A stretch of DNA of 64,000 nucleotides from Lentzea cavernae (GCF_014653695.1 NZ_BNAR01000020.1:1-64000); one strand, 5' to 3'; shown: positions 24,018 through 32,815, counted from the first letter of the stretch. Program-made: numbers and translations. The notes: generated by a model from the letters alone, not told the origin.

Positions 24018-24395
24018 GTGAGTTACTCGATAGCCCAAGCCGCGCAGCGCAGTGGGTTGTCCATCGACACCCTGCGCTACTACGAACGAATCGGGCTCGT
24101 CGACCCGCCCGCACGGGACTCGGGCGGGCGTCGCAGCTACTCAGAGGAAGACATGGGGTGGCTCGCCTTCGTGACGCGTCTGCGCACGACCGGCATGCCG
24201 ATCCGCATGATGCGCGAGTTCGCGCAGCTCAGGCACCGCGGCGACCTGACGGCAGGCCGCCGCAAGCAGATCCTCGTCGAGCACCGCAACGACGTCCGCG
24301 CCCGCATCGCGGAGCTGCAGACGTCCCTCGAGGTGCTCGACTACAAGATCGACCACTACGCGGTGGTCGAGCGGGACTTGGAGGCGACGGCGTGA
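24018..24395 (+). CDS. MerR-family regulator
   Basis: Regulator of 125 residues. The winged helix SIAQAAQRSGLSIDTLRYYE with wing RRSYSEED is at residues 4-45, and a coiled-coil dimerisation helix follows (AELQTSLEVLDYKIDHY). It lacks a metal-binding cysteine set, so it probably belongs to the group paired with aldo/keto reductases that sense carbonyls or redox compounds. Its own promoter has the under-wound 19-bp spacer typical of MerR targets. It overlaps the reductase gene by GTGA. Confidence 0.9.
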   Translation: MSYSIAQAAQRSGLSIDTLRYYERIGLVDPPARDSGGRRSYSEEDMGWLAFVTRLRTTGMPIRMMREFAQLRHRGDLTAGRRKQILVEHRNDVRARIAELQTSLEVLDYKIDHYAVVERDLEATA

Positions 24396-25354
24396 GCCGT
24401 TCATTGGGATCGTTGGAGGTCGGGCCGCAGGGGCTCGGCTGCATGGGGATGTCGGAGTTCTACGGCGCCGGCGACGAGCGGGAGTCGATCGCGGTGATCC
24501 ACCGGGCCCTGGAGCTCGGCGTGACGCTGATCGACACGGCCGACATGTACGGGCCGCACGTGAACGAGGAACTGGTGGGCCGCGCGCTCGCGGGCCGCTC
24601 GGACTACGTGCTGGCCACCAAGTTCGGCATCGTGCGCGAAGAGGGCGGCCGTTCGATCCGCGGCGACCGCGCCTACGTGCGCTCCTCGGTCGAGGGCTCG
24701 CTGAAGCGCCTCGGCGTGGACGCGATCGACCTGTACTACCTGCACAGGGTGCCTGCGGACACGCCGATCGAGGAGACCGTCGGCGCGATGGCCGAGCTGG
24801 TCACCGAGGGCAAGGTCCGCTTCCTGGGCCTGTCCGAGGCGGGCGCCGACACGCTGCGCCGTGCCCACGCCGTGCACCCGATCACCGCACTGCAGAGCGA
24901 GTGGTCGCTGTGGTCGCGCGACATCGAGGCGGAGATCGTGCCCACCGCCCGCGAGCTGGGCATCGGCATCGTGCCGTACTCCCCGCTCGGCCGCGGCGTG
25001 CTGACCGGCCGCTTCGCGTCGTCCGCCGACTTCGGCAAGGGTGACTTCCGGGCCGCGAACCCGCGCTTCTCCGGCGAGAACCTCGACGCGAACCTCAAGA
25101 TGGTCGCCGAGCTGAAGGCCCTGGCCGACGAGCGCGGCGTGACCGCAGGCCAGCTCGCGCTGGCGTGGGTGCAGCACCGCGGGTCCGACGTAGTGCCGAT
25201 CCCCGGCACCAAGCGGATCAAGTACCTGGAGGAGAACGTCGCGGCGGCGTCGCTGGAGCTGTCTTCCGACGACCTGGCCGCCATCGAGGCCGCCGTGCCC
25301 GCGTCGGCCGTGGCCGGTGACCGGTACCCCGACATGAGCTCGATCGGCCGTTAG
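24392..25354 (+). CDS. Aldo/keto reductase
   Basis: NADPH-dependent (alpha/beta)8 oxidoreductase of 320 residues. It has GLGCMGMSEFYG at the start, the catalytic Asp/Tyr in LIDTADMYGPH, a lysine in VLATKFG, and the C-terminal cofactor motif VPIPGTKRIKYLEENV. The most likely role is detoxification of reactive aldehydes under control of the MerR regulator it is coupled to (4-bp GTGA overlap). The GTG at 24392 gives the family N-terminus. Confidence 0.92.
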   Translation: MSRSLGSLEVGPQGLGCMGMSEFYGAGDERESIAVIHRALELGVTLIDTADMYGPHVNEELVGRALAGRSDYVLATKFGIVREEGGRSIRGDRAYVRSSVEGSLKRLGVDAIDLYYLHRVPADTPIEETVGAMAELVTEGKVRFLGLSEAGADTLRRAHAVHPITALQSEWSLWSRDIEAEIVPTARELGIGIVPYSPLGRGVLTGRFASSADFGKGDFRAANPRFSGENLDANLKMVAELKALADERGVTAGQLALAWVQHRGSDVVPIPGTKRIKYLEENVAAASLELSSDDLAAIEAAVPASAVAGDRYPDMSSIGR

Positions 25355-25378
25355 AACACACGTTCGAAAGCATCCCCA

Positions 25379-25436
25379 GGGTTGTCCACAGGTTGGGGAC
25401 AACAGGCTGTGGACAACCCCGGGTTCATGTGGACAA
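25379..25436. other. Hairpin built of DnaA-box-like sequences
   Basis: Three perfect copies of TTGTCCACA, in either orientation, lie at 25382-25390, 25408-25416 and 25428-25436. A one-mismatch copy lies at 25394-25402. The first two are part of a perfect 13-bp inverted repeat, 25379-25391 with 25407-25419. It sits between convergent genes and the third box overlaps the end of the reductase gene. It could be a bidirectional terminator, a DnaA-binding cluster, or both. Confidence 0.6.
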
Positions 25437-25889
25437 CTGGGCCGCAACAGTCGCGCCGAGCTCCCAGCACGCCTGGAGCTCGGCCTTCCCCGGCTCACCC
25501 GTGACGACCACGTGCTGGGCCGCCTTCTCCCAGCCCAACCCGGTCGTGGCCGTTTCCACGCTGCGCACGGCACCGGTCGTGTCGTTGTTGCCGTGCACGT
25601 AAAGCCCGAACGGCCTCCCACGCGTGGAGTCGAGACACGGGTAGTAGACGGTGTCGAAGAAGTGCTTCAGCGCACCGCTCATGTAGCCGAGGTTCGCGGG
25701 CGTGCCCAGCAGGTAGCCGTCGGCTTCCAGAACATCCACAGCCGTTGTGGACAACGCGGCTCGGCGGACTAGTTCGACGCCCTCGATCTCGGGGGTGGTG
25801 GCGCCGGAGACCACGGCTTCGAACATCGCCTGCAGCGCGGGAGACGGGGTGTGGTGGACGAGCAGCAGCCTGGACACGTCGAGCAACAT
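25425..25889 (-). CDS. Flavodoxin-like NAD(P)H-dependent oxidoreductase
   Basis: Flavodoxin-fold protein of 154 residues. The FMN phosphate loop is VHHTPSPALQAM near residues 11-22, and the ring-contact loop is GTPANLGYMSGALKHFFDTVYYP near 62-84. A YVHGNNDTTGA loop follows. Likely an FMN-dependent quinone or drug reductase. ATG at 25889 is given; GTG at 25877 (MSRLLLV) fits the fold equally well. It is divergent from the methyltransferase gene with only 7 bp between the given starts. Confidence 0.82.
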   Translation of the reverse strand: MLLDVSRLLLVHHTPSPALQAMFEAVVSGATTPEIEGVELVRRAALSTTAVDVLEADGYLLGTPANLGYMSGALKHFFDTVYYPCLDSTRGRPFGLYVHGNNDTTGAVRSVETATTGLGWEKAAQHVVVTGEPGKAELQACWELGATVAAQLST

Positions 25890-25896
25890 AGCTCCC

Positions 25897-26523
25897 GTGA
25901 CCCGCGCCTCCTACGACATCGTCGCCGCCAGCTACGCCCAGCTGATCCCCGACGCGCACGACGGCCGCCCGCTCGACGCCGCCATCATGCGCGCGTTCGC
26001 CGAGCTGACGGACGGGCCGGTCGCGGACATCGGCTGCGGCACCGGTCGCATCACGCAACACCTGCACGAACTGGGCCTCGACGCGTTCGGGATCGACCTC
26101 TCCGACGGCATGCTCGACCAGGCGCGCAATCGCTACCCGCACCTCAGGTTCACCCAGGGCGACATGACGGACCTGGACCTCGCCGACAACAGCCTTGAGG
26201 GCGCCGTCGTCTGGTACTCCACGGTCCACATGCCTGCTCAGGACGTGCCCTGGCAGGAGTTCCACCGCGTCCTCCAGCCCGGCGGCCACCTGTTGCACGC
26301 CTTCAAACTGGGTGACCAGCAGAAGCCGCTCACCCACGCGTACGGCCACGACGTCGATCTGACGGTCCACTGGCACGACATGGACGAAACCGTGACCAAT
26401 GCGATGGCGGCCGGGTTCAACGAAGTGGCACGGTTGCAACGTCAGAAGGGCGTGGACGAAGGCGGACCGCAGGCGTTCCTGTTGCTCAGCAAACGGAACC
26501 CTGCCGCCGGAAGCGCGTCTTGA
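25897..26523 (+). CDS. SAM-dependent methyltransferase, class I
   Basis: Protein of 208 residues. The SAM-binding motif is VADIGCGTGRITQHL near residues 42-56, followed by the acidic loop FGIDLSDGMLDQAR and motif LEGAVVWYSTVHM. The C-terminal part has LQPGGHLLHAFKLGD. The substrate is not visible. The GTG at 25897 was chosen because the longer frame upstream covers the opposite-strand reductase and has no family match. Possible small-molecule or ubiquinone-type methylase. Confidence 0.85.
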   Translation: MTRASYDIVAASYAQLIPDAHDGRPLDAAIMRAFAELTDGPVADIGCGTGRITQHLHELGLDAFGIDLSDGMLDQARNRYPHLRFTQGDMTDLDLADNSLEGAVVWYSTVHMPAQDVPWQEFHRVLQPGGHLLHAFKLGDQQKPLTHAYGHDVDLTVHWHDMDETVTNAMAAGFNEVARLQRQKGVDEGGPQAFLLLSKRNPAAGSAS

Positions 26524-26544
26524 AGGGTGTACACAGGAGGGACC

Positions 26545-26880
26545 ATGAAGACCACCGCCCTAATGCACACCAGTCCTCGTCAGCGTCGCATCACCTGGGG
26601 TTTCGGCCTGGCCGTCGGCATCGGGATGATCGGGTTCGGGCCGCTCTTCGCGTCGTTGTGGCCGGGGTTCGACCACAGCCCGTGGGACGTCAACACGATG
26701 TTGCTCGGACTCGGCGTGGGGCTCTGCACGATCTCGTACATCTTCGGGCGGGTCGCCGTCGCGGCGGTCACCGAGGGACGCCGCAACGCGGTGTCCCCGC
26801 CGACCAGAAGGGCCTACTTCGTGGCCGGCGGGGGTTTCGCCGTCGCCGCGCTGTGCCTCGCGATCGCTCTCTCCAGCTGA
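26545..26880 (+). CDS. Small membrane protein
   Basis: Protein of 111 residues with three hydrophobic segments (WGFGLAVGIGMIGFGPLFASL, MLLGLGVGLCTISYIFGRVA and AGGGFAVAALCLAIALS). No known family is recognised. A strong ribosome site AGGAGGG lies 5 nt before the ATG at 26545, which sets the start. It is 21 bp after the methyltransferase gene and converges on the phosphomutase gene with 13 bp between stops. Confidence 0.7.
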   Translation: MKTTALMHTSPRQRRITWGFGLAVGIGMIGFGPLFASLWPGFDHSPWDVNTMLLGLGVGLCTISYIFGRVAVAAVTEGRRNAVSPPTRRAYFVAGGGFAVAALCLAIALSS

Positions 26881-26893
26881 TCAGCGCAGCTCT

Positions 26894-28495
26894 CTAGCTG
26901 ACGAGCGCGGTCACCCGTTCACGCAGTTCTGCCAGCCGGGCCTTTCCTGACGCACGGGCGGACTCCAGTCCGTCCGTGACCGGCTCGACCACTTCCAGGT
27001 ACGCCTTGAGCTTCGGCTCGGTGCCCGACGGGCGCACGATCACGCGCACACCGTCCGCCGTCCAGCGCAGCACGTCCGCGCCGGGCAGCAGGTCCTCCGA
27101 CGCGAAGTCGGACGGCGGGGTCGCGCGCAGCCGTGCCATCGTCGCGCCGATCAGGCTCAGGTCGGTGTACCGCAACGAGATCTGGTCGGTCAGGTGCAGG
27201 CCGTGGTCCGCCGCGAGCTGGTCCAGAGCGTCCAGCAGCGTGCGGCCGGAGGCCTTCAGCCCGGCCGCGAGGTCGGCGGCGACGACCGCCGCCGAGATGC
27301 CGTCCTTGTCGGCGACGTGCTCGGGGTCGACGCAGTTGCCGAGCGCTTCCTCGTAGGCGAACACCAGGCCTTCGCCCGCGCGCGCCAGCCACTTGAAGCC
27401 CGTCAACGTCTCCGCGTACCGGGCGCCGTGTGCGGCCGCGATCGACTTCAGCAGCGAGGACGACACGATCGTCGTCGCCACCAACGGGTCTGCGGACTCC
27501 GTGGTGGACAACACGAGCGAGCCGAGCAGCACGCCCGTCTCGTCACCGCGCAGCATCCGCCACGTGTCGCCGTCCTTCACGCCGAGGGCGCACCGGTCCG
27601 CGTCCGGGTCCAGCGCGATGGCCAGGTCCGCGTCCACCGACGCCGCGAGGGAGAGCAGCTCGTCGGACGCGCCGGGCTCCTCCGGGTTCGGGAACACCAC
27701 GGTCGGGAAGTCCGGGTCCGGCACGGCCTGCGACCGCACCACGTGCACGTCGGTGAAACCCGCGCGCCGCAACGCTTCCACGGCGAACGCGCCACCCACG
27801 CCGTGCATCGGCGTCAGCGCGATCTTCAACGAGCGCGAGTTCCCGCGCGGCAGCGACGCCACCTGCTCCAGGTACGCGTCCACCTCGGCGTCGGACACGG
27901 TGGTGTAGGTGACGTTCCGGGGCACGGACACCGCGGCTGGCACCGACTCGATCGCCTTCTCGATCTCGCCGTCCGACGGCGGCACGATCTGCGATCCACC
28001 GGTGAGGTAGAGCTTGTACCCGTTGTCCGCGGGCGGGTTGTGCGACGCGGTGATCTGGATCCCCGCCACCGCACCGTGCGCGCGCACCAGGTACGCCAGC
28101 ACCGGCGTGGGCAGCGGCCCCGGCAGCACCCGCACGTCGAAGCCCGCGGCCGCCATCACCTCGGCGGCGGCGGTCGCGAACTCCTCCGAGCCGTGCCGCG
28201 CGTCCCGTCCGACGAACACCACGCCCGTGCCGGAGAGCCACGACGCCAGCCCGGCGGTCGCGCGGACCACCGTGGCGACGTTCATGCCGTTGGTGCCCGC
28301 CCGCACCGGCCCGCGCAGCCCGGCGGTGCCGAACGTCAGCGGACCGGCCATGCGGTCTTGGAGGTCCTCCAACGCAGCCGCGTCGCCGCCCATGGCCCGT
28401 GCCAACACGCCCTGCAACTCGGTTCGAGTCGCGGGCGACGGGTCGTCAGCGATCCACCGGAACGTCGCGTCACGCAGTGCCGGCGTCAGGCTCAT
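26894..28495 (-). CDS. pmmB: Alpha-D-phosphohexomutase (PmmB-like), possible phosphopentomutase
   Basis: Enzyme of 533 residues with the four-domain phosphohexomutase layout. The phosphoserine is in ITASHNPPADNGYK, the metal-binding loop is LDPDADRCA, the sugar loop is YEEALG, and the C-terminal phosphate loop is VIVRPSGTEPKLKAY. It overlaps the purine nucleoside phosphorylase gene by 4 bp, so it may act on ribose 1-phosphate released by that enzyme as well as on hexose phosphates. M. tuberculosis has the same deoD-pmmB order (Rv3307-Rv3308). Confidence 0.92.
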   Translation of the reverse strand: MSLTPALRDATFRWIADDPSPATRTELQGVLARAMGGDAAALEDLQDRMAGPLTFGTAGLRGPVRAGTNGMNVATVVRATAGLASWLSGTGVVFVGRDARHGSEEFATAAAEVMAAAGFDVRVLPGPLPTPVLAYLVRAHGAVAGIQITASHNPPADNGYKLYLTGGSQIVPPSDGEIEKAIESVPAAVSVPRNVTYTTVSDAEVDAYLEQVASLPRGNSRSLKIALTPMHGVGGAFAVEALRRAGFTDVHVVRSQAVPDPDFPTVVFPNPEEPGASDELLSLAASVDADLAIALDPDADRCALGVKDGDTWRMLRGDETGVLLGSLVLSTTESADPLVATTIVSSSLLKSIAAAHGARYAETLTGFKWLARAGEGLVFAYEEALGNCVDPEHVADKDGISAAVVAADLAAGLKASGRTLLDALDQLAADHGLHLTDQISLRYTDLSLIGATMARLRATPPSDFASEDLLPGADVLRWTADGVRVIVRPSGTEPKLKAYLEVVEPVTDGLESARASGKARLAELRERVTALVS

Positions 28496-29283
28496 GCGCG
28501 GTCCACCAGCTCGCGCAGCAGCGTGCCCATGCGCTCGGCGGCGGCGGCCCCGGCCTCGAGCACCTCCTGGTGGTTCAGCGGCTCACCGGTGATGCCCGCC
28601 GCCAGGTTCGTGACCAGCGACAGGCCGAACACCTCGACGCCCTCGGCACGCGCGGCGATCGCCTCGTGCACGGTCGACATGCCGACCAGGTCGGCGCCCA
28701 TCGTGCGCAGCATCCGGATCTCGGCGGGCGTCTCGAAGTGCGGGCCCGGCAGCCCCGCGTACACGCCCTCCTCCAGCGACGGGTCGATCTCCTGCGCGAC
28801 CTTGCGCAGGCGCGGCGAGTACAGGTCCGTGAGGTCCACGAACCGCGCGCCGACCAGCGGCGACAGCGAGGTGAGGTTGAGGTGGTCGGAGATCAGCACC
28901 GGCTGCCCGACGGACATGCCCTGCCGCAGGCCACCGGCCGCGTTCGTCAGCACGACGCTCGACACACCCGCGGCGGCGACGGCACGCACGGCGTGCACGA
29001 CCTTCTGGACGCCCTTGCCCTCGTAGCCGTGGGTGCGGCCGAGAACGACGAGGACCTTCTTGCCACCGACCTCGACGGAACGGATGGTGCCGCCGTGGCC
29101 GAGCGCGGTCGGCGCCTCGAAGCCCGTCAGCTCGCCCACTCCGATCTCGGTGACCGGCTCTCCGATCACGTCGGCGGCGGGTCGCCAGCCGGAGCCGAGC
29201 ACGATGGCGATGTCGTGCTTCTCGTTGCCGGTGCGGCTGTGGATCTCTTCCGCGGCCTTGCCGGCCAGCTCTTCTGGAGTCAC
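28492..29283 (-). CDS. deoD: Purine nucleoside phosphorylase
   Basis: Phosphorolysis of purine (deoxy)nucleosides to base and sugar 1-phosphate. It is a 263-residue protein of the trimeric, mammalian-like class. It has VLGSGW phosphate loop, GRTHGYEG, LTNAAGGLRQGM, the substrate segment GPHFETPAEIRMLRTMGADLVGMSTV, and VTNLAAG. The GTG start is 6 nt after a TANNNT box and lies 9 nt beyond the stop of the kinase gene. It is coupled to the mutase gene by an ATGA overlap, forming a nucleoside salvage unit with add, upp and deoC elsewhere in the window. Confidence 0.94.
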   Translation of the reverse strand: MTPEELAGKAAEEIHSRTGNEKHDIAIVLGSGWRPAADVIGEPVTEIGVGELTGFEAPTALGHGGTIRSVEVGGKKVLVVLGRTHGYEGKGVQKVVHAVRAVAAAGVSSVVLTNAAGGLRQGMSVGQPVLISDHLNLTSLSPLVGARFVDLTDLYSPRLRKVAQEIDPSLEEGVYAGLPGPHFETPAEIRMLRTMGADLVGMSTVHEAIAARAEGVEVFGLSLVTNLAAGITGEPLNHQEVLEAGAAAAERMGTLLRELVDRA

Positions 29284-29289
29284 CGCGAG

Positions 29290-29295
29290 AGCTTA
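29290..29295 (-). promoter_or_regulatory. Probable -10 of leaderless deoD transcript
   Basis: TAAGCT on the minus strand, 6 nt before the GTG at 29283. It overlaps the kinase stop codon, so deoD can be transcribed apart from the kinase. Confidence 0.45.
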
Positions 29296-30930
29296 AACCG
29301 GGGCGAACGTCGAGGCGATCGCGTCGAACAGCCTCACGCGCGCCTCGTCCTCCTGTTCGGTGGGGACGGTCACCTCGACGACCCACAGGTCGTTGCCGTA
29401 GGGGAGCACGCGGGAGAAGTGCGAGCGCCGCAGCGCGGTGGGCTCGTCGCCCTCGACGGTCTTGTAGACGAACTGGATGCTGTCCTCGCTGCGCGGCCCC
29501 GGGAGGTCCGGCGTCGGCACCCTCTCGCCGCCGAAGAACCTGCTCGGCCAGCGCCCCTGCACACCGAGCACGTACGCCCTGATGTCGCGCTTCGGGTAGT
29601 ACTCGGGGAACCGCTGCACCGTCACCTCGTACGCGCCGCTCCCGGACACGAAGTGCACCACCGCCGAGGCGGGGAACCGCTGGTCGGCGGACCGCTGCTC
29701 GGTGTAGGTCGTCCAGCTCTGCTCGACGTTCAGCGTGAACTTGCCGCCCTGGTCCCCGTTGGCCGTCACGGCCGCGGCGGTGCGCGGTTGCAGCGTCGGG
29801 GCCGTGGGCAGGGTCGGCAGCGTGGGCGACGTCCGTTCGGCCGGCGGTAGCAGTGACGCGCCCGCGGCCAGCCTGGTCAGCGCGAACCCGCCGCCGGAGC
29901 CCGCCAGGAACAGCAGGACGGCCGCGACCACCACCAGCGCCGAGACGAGCCGGCTCCGGCGCCGGGGTGGGGCGCTCGGCCTCGTGACGAGGAACGGCAG
30001 CGGGCCGGGGTCGTCGGCCAGCGGAGCGTCCGGTGCGATCTTCGGCTTGGGCCGCACGACGACCGGCGGCACCACCGGCGCGCGGACCTCGAACGCGTCC
30101 GTGCCCGGCTCGGGCAGCAGCTGGTAGACCTGCTTGCGGACGTCGACCAGCGACATCCGCTCGGCCGGGTCCTTGCGCATCAACCCGCTGATGACCGGTG
30201 CGAGCCGCCCCGCGCCCGCCGGCACCGGCACGTCGCCGTTGATCACCGCGTTGATCGTCTGCATGACGTTCTTGCCCACGTACGGTGGTTCGCCTGCCAT
30301 CGCGGCCCACAACGTCGCGCCCAGCGACCACCGGTCCGCCGCCTCCGACACGTCACCGCCCTGGGCGACCTCGGGCGCGATGTAGGCAGGCGTGCCGAGC
30401 GTGATGCCGCGCGCGGTCATCGTGGCCTCGGCGACGTTGCGCGCGATGCCGAAGTCCGTGAGCTTGACCCGCCCGTCGTCCGCGATGAGCACGTTGCCGG
30501 GCTTCACGTCGCGGTGCGTGATGCCCGCCCGGTGCGCCGACGCCAGCGCCGCCGCGATCGCGTCCAGCACCGCCGCGCCCTGCTTCTCGGTGAGGCAGCC
30601 CTGCTCCTGCAGTACCTCGCCGAGGCTGCGCGAGGGCACGATCTCCATCACGACGTACGGGTCGCCGTCGTGCTGCACGACGTCGTAGAGCGTGACGAGG
30701 TTCGGGTGGGAGAGCGCGGCGACGGCACGCGCCTCGCGCATCGTCCGTTCCCGCAGCTCGTCGGCCGCCACGTCGGGCATGCCGGGCGGCCGGAGGATGC
30801 CCTTCACGGCGACCTGCCGGCGCAGCACCTCGTCGTGAGCGGCCCAGACGGTGCCCATCGAGCCCTGGCCGAGCAGGTGCAGCAGCCGGTATCGATCCGC
30901 TATCAGGCGGTCCAGGTCACCCTTGTCCAC
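29293..30930 (-). CDS. Membrane Ser/Thr protein kinase, PknB-like
   Basis: Protein of 545 residues. The kinase domain fills residues 10-270: glycine loop LGQGSMGTV, VAVKGI lysine, catalytic HRDVKPGNVLI, DFGIARN and the GTPAYIAPE segment. A single membrane helix lies near 334-358. The remaining 190 residues are extracytoplasmic, with no PASTA repeat. It likely senses an external cue and phosphorylates regulators of growth or wall metabolism. The activation loop has Thr residues in ATMTARGITLGT. The GTG start has no clear ribosome site. It is divergent from mutA. Confidence 0.9.
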   Translation of the reverse strand: MDKGDLDRLIADRYRLLHLLGQGSMGTVWAAHDEVLRRQVAVKGILRPPGMPDVAADELRERTMREARAVAALSHPNLVTLYDVVQHDGDPYVVMEIVPSRSLGEVLQEQGCLTEKQGAAVLDAIAAALASAHRAGITHRDVKPGNVLIADDGRVKLTDFGIARNVAEATMTARGITLGTPAYIAPEVAQGGDVSEAADRWSLGATLWAAMAGEPPYVGKNVMQTINAVINGDVPVPAGAGRLAPVISGLMRKDPAERMSLVDVRKQVYQLLPEPGTDAFEVRAPVVPPVVVRPKPKIAPDAPLADDPGPLPFLVTRPSAPPRRRSRLVSALVVVAAVLLFLAGSGGGFALTRLAAGASLLPPAERTSPTLPTLPTAPTLQPRTAAAVTANGDQGGKFTLNVEQSWTTYTEQRSADQRFPASAVVHFVSGSGAYEVTVQRFPEYYPKRDIRAYVLGVQGRWPSRFFGGERVPTPDLPGPRSEDSIQFVYKTVEGDEPTALRRSHFSRVLPYGNDLWVVEVTVPTEQEDEARVRLFDAIASTFAPV

Positions 30931-30952
30931 ACGATAAGTCTTCCTGACACAC

Positions 30953-31016
30953 TGAGGTTCACTTCACGGAACCCGTGAAGCGGACCCCACTGCATCGTTT
31001 CCGGCGGTGAACCTCA
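30953..31016. promoter_or_regulatory. Nested inverted repeats in the kinase/mutA intergenic region
   Basis: TGAGGTTCAC (30953-30962) pairs with GTGAACCTCA (31007-31016), both 10 bp and perfect. Next to the first arm, CTTCACGG-aac-CCGTGAAG (30962-30980) is a perfect 8+3+8 dyad. Repressor sites for one or both divergent genes are likely. Confidence 0.6.
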
Positions 31017-31054
31017 CATAGCCGTGCCGGTACCGGTCGGTAACACTGCAACGC

Positions 31055-32815
31055 ATGATGGAGTTGGCCTTGCCCGCCGAATTCCGCCCGAACGAGTTCC
31101 CCGCCGCGTCGCGGGAGCAGTGGCGCGAGCTGGTCGACGCCGTCCTCGCCAAGACCGGCGCGAGCTTCGACTCGCTGGTCACGAAGACGTACGACGGCAT
31201 CGAACTCCAGCCGCTCTACACCCTCGACGACGCCCTGGAGCCGTACGCGCTCGCCCCCGTGAAACAGGGCTGGGACGTGCGGCAACGCCACGCCGTCCCC
31301 GACCCGGTCGCCCTGATGAACGACCTGGAGGGCGGCGTCACCTCGCTGTGGCTCGCCGTACCGGCCGCCTCCCTGGAGCGCCTGCTGGACGGCGTCTACC
31401 TCGACCTCGCGCCGATCGTGCTCGACGGTTCCGTGGACTCCGCACGCGCGATGCTGCGGATCTACGACCAGTCCCCGGTGCTGGCCTCCGAGGTCCGCGG
31501 CAACCTGGCGCTCGTGCCGTTCGGCGAGGCCCTCGACGTCATCAGGCAGGCCCGCTCGGAGTTCCCGGCGCTGCGGACCGTCGTGGTGGACGCGCTGCCG
31601 TTCCACGACGCGGGCGGATCCGACGCCGAGGAGCTGGGCGCCTCGCTGGCCCTGGCCGTGTCGTACCTGCGCGCCCTCGAGGCCGCCGGGTTCAGCGTGG
31701 CGGAGGCCTTCGCGCAGCTCGAGTTCCGCTACGCCGCGACCGCAGACCAGTTCATGACCATCGCCAAGCTGCGCGCCGCCCGCCGGCTGTGGGCGCGGGT
31801 GGGCGAGGTGTCCGGCGCTGACGGCGTGCAGGTGCAGCACGCGGTGACGTCGTCGGCGATGATGACCCGCCGCGACCCGTGGGTGAACATGCTGCGCACG
31901 ACGGTGGCGTGTCTTTCCGCTGGCCTTGGCGGGGCCGACTCGGTGACGGTGCAACCGTTCGACGCGGCCATCGGGCTGCCGGACGAGTTCGCCCGGAGGA
32001 TCGCGCGGAACACGCAGAACCTGCTGTTGGAGGAGTCGCACCTCGGTGAGGTGATCGATCCTGCTGCCGGGTCTTGGTACGTGGAGCAGCTGACTGACGC
32101 TTTGGCTGTCGAGGCTTGGGGTTGGTTCCAGGAGATCGAACGCGCTGGAGGGATCGGGGAGGCCGGTGCGCTGGTCGCCTCGCGGATCGCTGCCACGTGG
32201 GAGGCGCGGTCGGCTCGGCTTGCTGATCGGAGTGATCCGATCACCGGGGTCAGCGAGTTCCCGAACCTCGGCGAGAAGCCGGTGGTGCGCGAGTCCGCGC
32301 CCGGAATCGATTCCGACTCGCAGGCCCCCTGGGGGGACGCACCTCCCATCCCAAGTTTCTCAGGCAGGTCCGACAGTTTCGGCCTGCCGAGGGTCCGTTA
32401 TGCACAGGCCTTCGAAGAGCTGCGCGACCTGGCCGACGCCCAGCCCGAACGCCCGCAGGTCTTCCTGGCCACCCTCGGCCCGGTCGCCGCCCACACCGCA
32501 CGCGCCACCTTCGCCGCCAACCTCTTCAACGCGGGCGGCTTCGCCACCCCGAACGCGGGCCCGACCAGGACCCCCGAGGACGTGGCGGCGAAGTTCAAGG
32601 AGTCGAAGGCCCGGATCGCCGTCCTGTGCGGCAGCGACAGCAGCTACGCCGACACCGCCATCGCGACCGTCGAGGCCCTGCGGCAGGCCGGAGCCGAACG
32701 GGTGCTCCTGGCGGGCAAGAAGACCGAAGCCACCGTCGACGGGTTCGTGTTCATGGGCTGCCCGGCGCTGGAGATCCTCAACGACACCTTCGACCACCTG
32801 GGAGTGGAGCGATGA
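31055..32815 (+). CDS. mutA: Methylmalonyl-CoA mutase, small (beta) subunit
   Basis: Non-catalytic partner of MutB in the B12-dependent conversion of (R)-methylmalonyl-CoA and succinyl-CoA. The protein has 586 residues. It keeps the barrel segments (LRIYDQSPVLASEV, RNTQNLLLEESHLGEVIDPAAGSWYVE) and a C-terminal flavodoxin-like domain, but lacks the cobalamin motif DxHxxG, as expected for this subunit. Residues near 420-450 are a Pro/Ser linker. It overlaps mutB by 4 bp. The second in-frame ATG at 31058 is an alternative start. Confidence 0.93.
   Translation: MMELALPAEFRPNEFPAASREQWRELVDAVLAKTGASFDSLVTKTYDGIELQPLYTLDDALEPYALAPVKQGWDVRQRHAVPDPVALMNDLEGGVTSLWLAVPAASLERLLDGVYLDLAPIVLDGSVDSARAMLRIYDQSPVLASEVRGNLALVPFGEALDVIRQARSEFPALRTVVVDALPFHDAGGSDAEELGASLALAVSYLRALEAAGFSVAEAFAQLEFRYAATADQFMTIAKLRAARRLWARVGEVSGADGVQVQHAVTSSAMMTRRDPWVNMLRTTVACLSAGLGGADSVTVQPFDAAIGLPDEFARRIARNTQNLLLEESHLGEVIDPAAGSWYVEQLTDALAVEAWGWFQEIERAGGIGEAGALVASRIAATWEARSARLADRSDPITGVSEFPNLGEKPVVRESAPGIDSDSQAPWGDAPPIPSFSGRSDSFGLPRVRYAQAFEELRDLADAQPERPQVFLATLGPVAAHTARATFAANLFNAGGFATPNAGPTRTPEDVAAKFKESKARIAVLCGSDSSYADTAIATVEALRQAGAERVLLAGKKTEATVDGFVFMGCPALEILNDTFDHLGVER

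Noticed and set aside
30923..30931. Single TTGTCCACA at the start of the kinase gene
   Set aside because: One copy alone is within chance and overlaps coding sequence; not treated as a DnaA site.
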